Source: Saksenaea vasiformis B4078 (Eukaryota; Mucoromycota; Mucoromycetes; Mucorales; Saksenaeaceae). From it: a stretch of DNA of 64,000 nt. Numbering within the stretch: the first letter of the stretch is position 1; each line of letters opens with the position of its first letter. The position numbers and the translations under genes were made by a program. Shown in pieces: positions 37,927 to 48,470 of the stretch. The notes beneath the pieces were generated by a model. The model had not been told where the DNA came from. It ran no database searches and saw nothing but the letters and a program-made list of their open reading frames with translations. The DNA lies in contig JNDT01001676.1 of assembly GCA_000697055.1 (NCBI GenBank), positions 124,001 to 188,000 of the forward strand, in the 5' to 3' direction.

Positions 37927-38582
37927 GCTAAATTTTATCGCAAAACGTGTTCTCATGCATCCCTTGTTTCCCCCGCCAGTGGATGCGCCTTTTGTTCCCA
38001 ACGTTCACATTGTTGAGAGACAGATCGAACACGTGTCAAGTGATGCCATTCAGTTGCAGTTCCTTACACAGCGAAAGGGCTTTCCTACCAAAGCTTTGTT
38101 TTAAAACGTGTGCCTTATGACGAATGACACGCGATAATTACTATCTAGATGATCGAATAGACATATCCACATGACCATGGACAGACTTATATCACCTTTT
38201 TTAAGTTACTACCTGACTGGAGCCATCGTTACGTGATGATTTGAAACTCAGTTGGTCGTACGACTTTTGCAATGGAAGAACTCGTTACATTGTACCGACA
38301 TAAAGGGACCTTCTGTAAACACATCACTTTTTTTTTTCAAATGTTGATAACTACCTACGTGGGTCGGGATAATACGCTGTATTTACTCAGATGATAGTAC
38401 AGATGGAATCAGATATTTCGCTGACTGAGAAATTGCACAAGGGGAAGGTTTCTTTACGACGATGGAAATGGGATCGAATACATATACACAAACAGGAATG
38501 AAAAAAAAAAGAAAAAAAAGAAAAAAAGAGAACCGATGAAAATAAGGGGATCGTACATGCAGAAATGACTTGGGAAGGTTAG
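37927..38582. other. Intergenic between convergent genes
   Basis: Between the sugar porter and the transcription-factor-domain gene. A purine run at 38495-38530. No gene seen. Confidence 0.4.
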
Positions 38583-40440
38583 TTAAGTAGCTCGTCGTTC
38601 GGGATGCTCGAAAATAGTGATATCATCCAATGGATTGGTGGAATCCAGAATGGTAGGGTTATAGTACTGTGCCCGCGGTTGCAGTTCACGATCGAACATC
38701 ATCACCCCTTCGTACAGATTTTCAGCGATTTTGGTACTTTTCTTCTTTTGAGGTTCGGGATCCGCAGACGAAAGGACACGCATGATCCTAGATATCATCG
38801 ACATGCATATGTCATCTTTCCACCGTACCTCGGCCATCGAGCGCAATATTCGTAGTGCCCGCATCAGTCCCAGTTTAGATCGCGTCACTATCACCGGATC
38901 TTCATATCGGAGACAGAACAGTAGTAATTCAACTGATCGTTTAAGATCTCCCGGCCTAAACAAAGTTCAGTCCAATGGGCCGATGGCAGAAAACAAAAGA
39001 CAATTACCATGTCTGGCACGCAGCCATATTCACAACAGCCTGTCGCATGCTTATCAGCTCGGTTGAATTGTCTACGATGTCCAGTACCGCTTGCCTTTGT
39101 AATCTCGTCAGACTTGCATCGTCTGGCAGGAGTTGATACATCAGCAAGGCAAGGTTGGTACAGCGTTCCATATTGATCGTCAAATAAGCTTCCGCCGTGC
39201 GGCCGTGGTTATTATTTAGTTCCAGTGATGGCTGAGGCTTCAGCGTCTCAGGAAGTTCCTGTGACCAGCACGACACTTCCCCAATAATCTTATTATACAG
39301 CGCTGCTGTACGAATTTCATCAGCCGGATCGGTGTCGTCAATTTCTCGCATTAGCCGCCGCCGTATTAGCCAAATCTTCAGTACATTACTCCATACATTG
39401 ATGCCTCTTTGTTCATGCGGATCGTCCAACGAACAGGGATGCGGTCTTAGCAACGACGTGAGCGCATCATGGTCGTCTGATGTTGGACGGAGCATTGAGC
39501 AAGATATGGCCCCAGATTCGTGCAGAAAATGATCAATCTGGAAAAGGTACCACCATAATCGGTTCGTGAGCTCTTCCTCGTCGGATGATGGATGCTGTAA
39601 CGGTTGGATGTTGAGAGTGGTGGCTAGACGTACAGCAATGGTATGGTACAGCGCTTTTTGCTCGATAGGCAGCGCTACTGTCATGTTTAAAAGACAGAGA
39701 GCGTAAATATGATGGACATGAGGCACATCAAAACTATCTGCCAAGGCATCCCGTGCCATGGTGGCAAATTTCAACTGGACTGCATCCAGAACGTGTCCGT
39801 CATGTAAGTTTTGCAACAGGATAGAAGGGTGATGAATAAAAGCATGCCGTACCCAAAATGCAGCGATGGCTAGCGCTAGAACATCTTCCATAGGTGACTT
39901 CAGAGATGAATACCATTGTATAAGCAATTGTTTCGGTCGCACAGGATAATAGTGGTTCATGCACTCGATAAAGTAATGTACACAGTCATCCAACAAGCCA
40001 GGCAAAATACTATAGAACATTGGCCATTCCATCGTTTGTTCCCATAAGATATTTGGGTAGAGTTCGCTGTGGTAAAAGAGGTAGGGTAAAGTCGGAGAAT
40101 GGCGTCTGGTCACTTTTGTGTTTTCTTGAGCTTCATCGGTAACATGTGGTAATGTTGGATCCGTGGTCAATCTCCCCAGAGCATGAACCAAATCCATCAC
40201 ATCGTGCACGTTGCGAATCGTTATTTGATACTCGTTATTCGAAGTTCGTTGCACACTCCATTGATCGGTTGATGCCAGATCGGTGATGGATAAATACATT
40301 GGCAAAGCGGCAGGAGGATCCGTCCTCTCATCCTCCGTTGTCGTTTCTTTTGATTGTTTCCGCTTCCGTGATTTTGGACGTCTTGGGCGGGTGCCTGCAA
40401 TCAGCACACCATTATGAGGACCAAGCACTAATTCAACCAT
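38583..40440 (-). CDS. Fungal-specific transcription factor domain protein, no zinc cluster seen
   Basis: Exons 39008-40440 and 38583-38955; 601 residues from the ATG at 40440. The middle holds the fungal transcription factor homology region: YFIECMNHYYPVRPKQLLIQ, LALAIAAFWVRHAFIH, then an ALxLLNMTVAL..KALYHTIAVRLATTLNI helix pair and the hallmark LTNRLWWYLFQIDHFLHESG. The N-terminus has a basic stretch (RPRRPKSRKRKQSK) for nuclear entry. The Cys6 zinc cluster normally ahead of this domain is absent. The frame continues upstream to an acceptor-like CCCCAG at about 40500 (ISTEV..KRRKTSGPF), so extra 5' exons probably exist, perhaps with part of a DNA-binding domain (NKCTFF near 40570), but I could not rebuild them. 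Neighbour of the porter/dehydrogenase pair; a regulatory link is only a guess. Confidence 0.8.
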
Positions 40441-41307
40441 TTTGCTCAGGAAAGGGCCCGAGGTTTTGCGCCGTTTAAAGTTGACTTCTGTTGAAATCTG
40501 GGGAAGTTTTCAATCAGCGAGGACCACAGGAAAGGGCGCAGTTACCATAACGAAAAAGGTGCATTTGTTTGAGTAAGCTGCTGATGGTACATATCTGATC
40601 TGCGAACATAGGATGGTTTCAGTTAACGATAATATTGTCGTGAGGCATACAAACTGGCCTCCCAAGTCGTTGATTCAATTCATACGTTAGAGTCCAAACT
40701 CTTCATTCCTGTAATATTTGCTTGCGTGAGCGTGAGGTTACATATAATTTGTACATCGGCTAAGATACAAGTGATTCCGCATGAACTGGCGCTCCTCAGT
40801 GGACGCAAATAGTGCTTAAGCAGCATAAACGTTCATCCATGGCTAATATTCCTGATAGATATTTGAACGTCATCTAACTTGATCCTCACAACTATACTAT
40901 TATGTACTAGCAATGACTGTTCCCTCACGATGATGGAAGAGAGTGGAAGATGTAGTTGCATCCAGCTTCTTTAGTATCACCATTCTACCGCTAACACACT
41001 ACGAAACGGTACAGCATTCAGCGATCTGCTATGGGAGGCAAGCGCTGCTGAGGAGGACACTGTGATCTCATCCGGGAAGAGATCCTATCGCTGAAACCTA
41101 AGACAGCAGTCCATATCCTTAACGTTTATGAACGCAAAGATCAGCATTGCATTCATGTGGAAACTCGCTTCCTAGCGTAAATTCCATTCAGAGTCGATGG
41201 AACATAAACTTAAGCTGATGCAGAATTATATGCAGCTTCATGTATATGTAACTTTTGTGTCTTTTTAAAAACACGATTCGTGGTTGATTCAGTTCAAATA
41301 ACACATA
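40441..41307. other. Intergenic, with possible missing 5' exons of the transcription factor gene
   Basis: The first 130 bp may hold unmodelled exons of the gene to the left. The rest is upstream/3' flank without a recognised feature. Confidence 0.4.
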
Positions 41308-42468
41308 TTAATCTTTCCTTATTCCGCTTGTAGACGAGGTTTGATTTTTAGCAAGATTGACAGCTTGCACTTTGCTTTGGTGACTTGCAGGAATGACCGG
41401 CTTCCTTAGTGGTCGGATATCATCCGATGCGAATCCAGGTATGCGAATATTCCAGTTGCGTTCTGTGTTCCGCCCCCAATTCAGCCCTCCGATTTACTCT
41501 GATGGATGCACCTTACCTAGGTGTAGCTGGAGATCTTTCACTTCCAATGTATCCGATTTTCGATGCTTGGCAAGTCGACATGCAAACGATGTGACCGATT
41601 CGATAAATTCATCCGCAATTTCAAGCAAGATCTAAACAGTAGGGTCATATATTTTAACAACGACGTGTTTTGTATCCATTGGCTTACGTCTTCCACCTCT
41701 GGTTCCAGTCGTTCGTTCGGGTCAATCTGTCCTACTAACTCTTGTATTTTACGTTTTGCAAGCACTCTCACGTTCCCATCCATATCCAATGTCGACATCG
41801 AAGCTGGTTTTGCCATGTTATGGCCGCCCGATGCTGGTGGCATCGACATGGCTGGGAACGAAAACATATTCTTTGCAGCATTTGCAGGAAGCATGCCAGG
41901 TTTAGACGTTTGGAGCACGGGATTAGGTGCAGCCGACATCAACGGTCTAGGTGAGGACGCTACACCTGTCTGTGGCGAGCCTGGCGCGCCTGTCAAACCC
42001 ATTTTGTTCATAACTTGTTGCTGAGTAACATTCCCTATATAAAGGTAGATCCTCGGTCACCACTCTACTACAGAAAAACTAGACGTGTACAAACGTACGA
42101 AGTTGAGCGGCCGAAAATGCTGCAGCATTCTGAGATTGGTTGGCATAGGGAGACGGTGATCCAGGTGCAGAGGAAACGCCAGGCGCGGAGCCGTCGATCA
42201 TGGATGGAGTGGAGGGTGTGGATGCTGCTGATGCCTGGGCTAACATACGCTGCTGCAATTTGCTAGCAGCGATCTGCGGATTCAGATTATTAAGAAAGGT
42301 CTGATAGACAATAAGCTTATTTTGGTAATCTTGTTCTTGTTTTCGGATGGATTCCCTCTCTTCGGGGGTTATATCGGTTCGTTCCAGCCGTTGTCGCAAA
42401 GCAGCGAGGATTTCTGCTGTCCTTTGATATTGTTGAATAAGATTGGGAGGTGCTTGGTTGCTAGACAT
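41308..42468 (-). CDS. TAF12: TFIID/SAGA subunit TAF12
   Basis: Histone-fold subunit shared by TFIID and SAGA; pairs with TAF4 (or Ada1). Exons 42099-42468, 41688-42034, 41517-41631, 41308-41462; 328 residues. The N-terminus is Gln/Ser/Pro-rich with a helical start ([20 protein letters not shown]). The histone fold spans about residues 214-290: [59 protein letters not shown], then the TAF12 trademark NWNIRIPGF. The C-terminus ([16 protein letters not shown]) also fits fungal TAF12. The long frame that continues past exon 2 is an intron read-through. Histone-fold exons join in phase at all three introns. Confidence 0.94.
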
Positions 42469-42643
42469 GGTCGCGGACGGAGTGTGAGCAGACAAGAAAG
42501 AAATGGATCGGTGAAAGTGCTCCGTGACGGCTTTGAGATTTTGGCTCAACGAGCCGGCCTGTCCAAAAGTCCGTCCACAGCCGCAGTGCATCTTGCGAAA
42601 CTTTTATCATACAACTCGTTCATTGCGATATTAATTTGTGAAA

Positions 42644-42681
<38 letters not shown>

Positions 42682-43565
42682 TGATGAAATACCAAGAATA
42701 TGAAAGTCTGAAACATAAGAAAGCTACATATTTCCTCACTGGACTGGGACGAAGAAACGTTTAGAAATTAAAGATCCTGATGAAGTTTTGTTCTAGCATA
42801 TGATACGCACAACACACATATAGGATATTTGCATGTCATCCAAGTGATCAAATAGTAGTACGTTACTGGAACTCGTCCGGAACAGCTCCGCGGGACAAGG
42901 TGTCAGTTATTGTCCAGGTCGAATGTAGCGAAAGAGGATATCACAGACGTTGTGCTCAAAGTTAACGCCTTTGTTCCACTACTGATACAACCATCAGAGA
43001 GAAAACGTATCAGATGAATCGGCATCCCTTATAAGAGGCCTAATCTCAGCTTGTCTGCTAGACATGCGCTGTGGGCGCAGCCAGAGGGGATAGGCAATGT
43101 TCCATCAACCGGTTGGCGCTACTTACTTGGCTATTATCTTACATGCAGCTGTATGTTTTCTTCATTTTCTCTCGTCAACGTATAGTATAATTGGTAATCG
43201 AGCATCCCATTCCGTTCAATGCCCGCACTTTAGTGTTGAAGTATGCACTTAGAGGCGTAATCCAATGACCCTTGCACGGATCCCTCTTCGAATGAACTCA
43301 TGTTCTCTGCATAAGGTATCCTTTGTCGAGGGAGCGCAAAGCTATTGGTCTTCTTTTATCGTTTCGCTGTCATGTTTTCCTGTTTTCGCATACTGTCAAC
43401 ATTTTTTTTTCATCACAAAGAAGTTGTCTAATTTTTCGTTTTAATCCAGATCGTCCAATAAACAGTAAAATGGTCTCATTTTCAACAAAGTTAATATAAA
43501 GAAGTGCATGATTTTGTAGGGGAGTGTATGACAAATGTGAATGCATTATTGATCTTTTTCGCTTT
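42469..43565. other. Intergenic, with a TA microsatellite
   Basis: Upstream of TAF12 and downstream of SURF6, both minus. Contains a (TA)n run at 42648-42677. No gene seen. Confidence 0.5.
42648..42677. repeat. TA dinucleotide microsatellite
   Basis: About 30 bp of perfect TA repeats, about 180 bp upstream of the TAF12 start. Confidence 0.95.
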
Positions 43566-45083
43566 TTACTTCCTGCCCTTAGGTTTGGGATTGGGTTTGG
43601 TAACCTTTCCACCTTTTCCTCGCTTTCCACCTTCAAATCCAGGTCGTGCTTTCTTTCCCTTCTTTCTGTCCTTCTTTGCTTCGATTCTCTTTTGAATGTT
43701 CTCGTTTCTCTTTTTGACTTTATCTTCCTCATCCTTTTTAACTTTGTCCAGACGATCCTTCCATTGGTTGGCACTCTTTGCCTTCTGCTTCTCTTGTCGC
43801 TTCACAGTCTTTTTCAACAGTTTGATATCGTCCTTTACTTTTTGACCTGTAGCTAACGCGATTGCCTTTTGCCAGTCTTCGTTTTGACTGAATGCCTCAG
43901 CCTTCATAGACAAACACGTAAATACCAACCGTAGCAGTAGCCAAATCATCTTTTTACCTTTTCTTTACTTTCTGCCTTGAGCTTCTCCAATTTCTCTTGC
44001 TTGGCTTCAGCCTTCTTAAGCAGCGTCTTGGCGTCACCAGCGGTCTTCTTCTTCTTCTGCTCGCCTATATCCAGCTTGCCAAAGAAAACATCACCGTCCA
44101 TCTTGATCGAGTCGGCAGATGGGCGGCCATCATTCTTGCCCTAAATAGCGTGAGTGATATTATTTTGACAGTAAAAAATCAAATTTACCTTTGTGGTAGG
44201 TGTAGGTTGAACAAGTTCTTCGGCAGCTGCCTTGGAACCCTTTTCTTTTCGGGCTTTCAATGCCTTCTTTCTGTCCTCTTTCTTCTTCATACGTGCTGCC
44301 AAGATATCTTCACGGCTACGAGCTTTGTTATGGTCGATATTATCGGCTTTACGTTTCTTTCGTAATTCGGCGATGCGTTCGTGGAGGCGATTTCGAAGTT
44401 CCGAAATATCGCGTTTCTGCATGGGTTGTACTACAGCTATTTTTTTTTATCAGCTTGTTAATACGTAACGATGAGTAGCAAACATTTCTTACCATCTTCC
44501 TGTTTTGCAGCAGGAGTATTACTTGCTTCACTATCCTCGTTTGCCAATCCGCTAAAATCAGCTCCCGAACTGACACCCACTTTCTCTTCATCTTCATCCT
44601 CTTCTTCCTCGCTGCTCTCGCTGTCATCTTCTTCCTCCTGTTTTCGCTGTTCTTCTTCTGCCTTTTCTTGCTGGATCTCAGCTATTGATTTCTTGTTCTC
44701 AGGGTCAAGCTAAATTCACAAACATCAATCATTTATCCATGGTCTATCCATTTTCCTTACCTTTGCCTTTTTTGCCTTTTTGGTTGCTTCTTTAACAGCT
44801 TGTTTTGGTGCCTTTTTTCGTTTGTTGTGCATATATTTCGATGCATTCTGATAACAGCCATGGTTAAATCAATGTGTAGCTGGTGCAATGGTTTCATTGG
44901 TACGTACTGCTTCATCGTCTTTCTCGGTAATGTAGACTTTTGCGGGTATAAGCTGTAATAAGCTGTCAAACAGCTCAGCATGCAATGACATGCGATTCTT
45001 CAACAGAAGTATTAGCGTGATTCCGTCGTTATTCTCTTTTCGGGACCTACAGCTAACGACTCTAGAAGCTGATTCTGAACCAT
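43566..45083 (-). CDS. RRP14: Ribosome biogenesis protein SURF6/Rrp14
   Basis: Nucleolar protein needed for pre-rRNA processing and both ribosomal subunits. Exons 45051-45083, 44908-44997, 44761-44847, 44493-44709, 44189-44436, 43958-44140, 43566-43901; 397 residues, total in frame. N-terminal motif MVQNQLLESLA..LFDSLLQLIPAKVYI matches the Rrp14 N-terminal domain; the tiny 33-nt first exon was chosen because it restores that motif. A long acidic stretch follows, then the SURF6 domain: RDISELRNRLHERIAELRKK RKAD, DGDVFFGKLDIG, and a lysine/arginine-rich tail with NQWKDRLDKVKK and FEGGKRGKGGK. Extreme Lys content and coiled-coil character are typical. The start could alternatively be the Met at 44991. 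Confidence 0.9.
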
Positions 45084-45601
45084 GACGTGCAAGTAGTCTT
45101 GAACGGAATGTGGCCTGAGTTACGAGAACAAAATTTTAAAATCGAAGCCACCTTGTGTGTTGTGTGACTTGGTGTCGACGGAGAATCAAAAGTTTGAAAA
45201 GGCGTTGAAGATCGTGCTTTTGGTTAACAGTCAATTTGATTGTATTACTATAAAGATTATTCGTTTTTTTTTCAAGCCATATGCAATGTCCATGTTTTCT
45301 TTACTTTTGGTGAGGGTTAATAAATGAAAGGGCATAAAAGGAAAGTAATTTACATAAGCAGTAGATTTGGTGGGAAGTCATTTAGATAGCGTAGAAAATA
45401 GTAAGAGGAAAAAGGAAATAAGAGAAAAAAGAAAAAAGGGAAAAAAAAAGAAAACAGTATGGTAAGCATTTGGTGTGTGGGCTGCAGAATACAAAGAAAA
45501 AGTAATAAAGAAAAGAAAAGAAAAAAAAAAGAGATTAAAAGGGGGAATTTGTGAGAAAGAAGAAAAGTATCTTTCAGGTGAGAAAGAGGAAGTTATTATT
45601 A
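45084..45601. other. Intergenic
   Basis: Purine-rich on the plus strand from 45400 to 45560, meaning a pyrimidine tract in the 3' region of the ankyrin-DIL gene. No gene seen. Confidence 0.45.
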
Positions 45602-48470
45602 TTATTCCATACAACTTCCTTTATCCAGCTTCTCCATCCATTCATCTGGTATGACCGGCACGACCTGTCTTTCTTTGTTTTCATGCTTTGATTTCTCTGG
45701 TGACCATCCATGTACTGATACCATATGTACTGTACTAGGAATAGAAAATGGAAGCATAAATTTCGTATCTTTGGTTTCTTGGATATCTTTGTCATCATCA
45801 TCATCATGATCATCGTCATTCTCATTTCCTTCTTCTGGCTCTTCATTATTGGGTGGTGGAAATGTAAATGATTCAACTTGTTCTTTAGGTGATGATAATG
45901 GTGGGGCATCGGTAGTGGTAGGTGTAGAAGGTACTGTTGGTGGCATTGATGCTGATGGCATAATACCAACACTTGACATGAGTGATCCAACAAAGCTAGA
46001 CATACTGTCTCGACGTGATGATCTTCTTTGAAGTGACATACTTCGTGATAAAGGTGCTGATTTACGAGATACATCCATAGACCTTCGTGTTTGTCGCGCT
46101 TGTTTATATCGAACTGTATCTTCTGCCGTTTGCATGGCGTATTTCTCAATTTCCTCTGGAAGCCGCGGTTCATTCACTTCATAGCGGTAGTTCATCACAC
46201 AGCGCTTGATCTGCAGTGCATTCAACGAATCAAAGTTTTTGACTGTACTGATAAAACACGTAAGATCATTCAGCTGTGTAAGGCACTGCAGAAGCTGCAG
46301 GAGTTGCGTAGTGGGATTCAAATAACTGGTGAGACTAGATGGAAGATTGTTCTGGCTGATCCAATCTTCCATTTGCGATAAATTCATACGAATCTGCATT
46401 GCCTTGGACCGACAGAGTAATTTTTTGTTCGTCAGTATACGGTTAAATAACTCGCAAGACATATAATGGAAAAACTGTGCCAAAGCTTGGATAATGATCG
46501 TGGGATGAACATCGTACGTCTGGAGGACAAACAGTGTCGATGACAGTAAGCTGGTAATGGATTGTGGGGAGATCGTGTTGATCACTTCCTCTGTATTGGC
46601 CGGAGCGCCGCCGCCGCCGTGGCGCTTGATCTGCATTGCAAGAGCGCCGTCAGGTGGGACAATCACAGAACGTCTACTGCTTCGTCTGAAGAAACGTTGC
46701 CAGTCATCTGCAAAATTGACATCCTCCATCCCAGGAATCTGCTCATGCTCCACCATGGCGGATCCCAAGATCTTGGCGAGCCGTCGTTCGGTGTCATAGA
46801 TAATCATAGTGTAAGTTTCTGATACCAATTCCGACAAACGAAGTTGATACTCAGCCGTGGCGATCACAAGGCAAGAATCTTTCTTCAGATAATAGAGAAG
46901 CTGAGTGAAATTGGTAATCCAAAATGCTAGAACATGAATATTGCGTGCATTGGCCTAAAAATAAATTGAACATAATTTGTTAATACAGAAAGATCATGTT
47001 CAAACCAAAAAAAAAAAAAGAAGAAGAAGAAAAAGAACAAACCTTGATGGCTTTACTCATGCGGTCAAGAGCACCTTCCAGGACCTCGTGGAGTAATTCA
47101 ACACTCGAAAAGTAATGAGCAAAACGTGCACTCAAAAAGACAACGTTTGCTGGCATACAAATCTCTTGCTCTGATCGCACAGGAAGATCAAGATTCGTGA
47201 TGACAGTATCAAGGATGTACTGCAAATCATCTGCACTAAAGACAAACATTTGATGTGGTAGACACTTGTCCCACTGAAATTCGTGGGTATCCATCTCAAA
47301 ATCATCATCATCATCATCGTCGTCGTCGTTCTTATCACCCTCATGTTCATCATCGTCGATATCATCTTCGTCTTTTTCTTCGCTATTGATTTCACCGCCA
47401 TCCGCAAGAGCAATAGCCGTTTCGAGTAATTTCCGACGTCTTTCTGCTTCTTCAGCCATAAAGTTGTCGAAACCTTCCACTGTGGATTGATAGTAAAAAT
47501 CACAGTCGCCGGCATTGGAAGAAGTCGATGAGAGACTACCTTGGGTGCGGCCTAGAATACTGGAAGTTGAGGAAATACTATCACGTGGATTGGTTGCCAA
47601 AATATCAACGATCTTCTGGTTATCGGTGTTCACAAAATCAAATACGGTGCGACCTTTGGCTGATTTTGTTTGAGAGGATGCACCATGTTCAAGTAAGACC
47701 TTGACCAATCCTTCATGGTTATTGTTTGTAGCCCACATTAAAGCAGACCAGCCAACTATAGAAAAAAAATGGTTAAACTTTTTTCTTTTCTTTTTTTACT
47801 CTCCCTTCCCCTTATTAATAACGCAATAATTCTTGTCATACTTACATGAGTCCTGAATATCTATCTTGGCACCAGCGGCTAGTAGTGCCTGAGCAATATT
47901 AGTTTTGCCAAAACATGCGGCATAGATAAGCGGCGTAGTGCCATCATCATCTTTTGCATTGATATCAATGTATTGCTTTAGCTTTTCATCTTGCAGGAGC
48001 CGCGTGACTTTGTCTATGTCACCGGCAGAAGCAGCACGAGTAAATATTCTTGTCAACTTGCTTCTCTTGGTAGCCTCGTCCAGACTATCCAGCGGCAACG
48101 CAGTTTCGTCATCAAGGTCGTCGTCCACAGGCGGATCGTAATCTTGCGTGTCCGTTTTATCTGACGATGATGTCGACGGTGCTGGCTCAACCTTGTTGCC
48201 TAGCATCTCAGAGAGTTGTCTGTAGCTTTCAGCCATACGTTGCGACATCTCATCATAGGACATATTCTCATACTGCTTTAATACAGCCTCACTGTCCACT
48301 TCAGTCTCTTCGTCATGCTCTTTAATCATACTCAAGCCGCCAGTGGAAGCAGTAATGGCCGTGCTGACATCAGAGGTCGGTGCAAAGGTTTTTGCTTTAC
48401 AGTAAGGGGACGTATCAAGGATCTGGTCTGCCTCGGCAGGCGGGGTTAAGACAGTAGTGCCCGTCATCAT
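45602..48470 (-). CDS. Ankyrin-repeat and DIL (dilute) domain protein
   Basis: Exons 47846-48470, 47043-47755, 45602-46954; 896 residues. Order: acidic N-terminus; ankyrin repeats at about 150-260 (TRAASAGDIDKVTRLLQDEK, DGTTPLIYAACFGKTNIAQA, GWSALMWATNNNHEGLVKVL); an acidic Asp-run linker; then a DIL domain at about 370-680 (FSADDLQYILDTVITNL, HVLAFWITNFTQLLYYLKKD, and a long helical region with LAQFFHYMSCELFNRILTN and NLSQMEDWISQNNLP). The C-terminus is Ser-rich with another acidic run. DIL domains form the cargo-binding globular tail of myosin V; ankyrin-DIL proteins without a motor exist in fungi (I recall an S. pombe example), with no settled role. A function as a cargo or vesicle adaptor is inference. 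Long Asp codon (GAT) runs make it microsatellite-prone. Confidence 0.9.
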
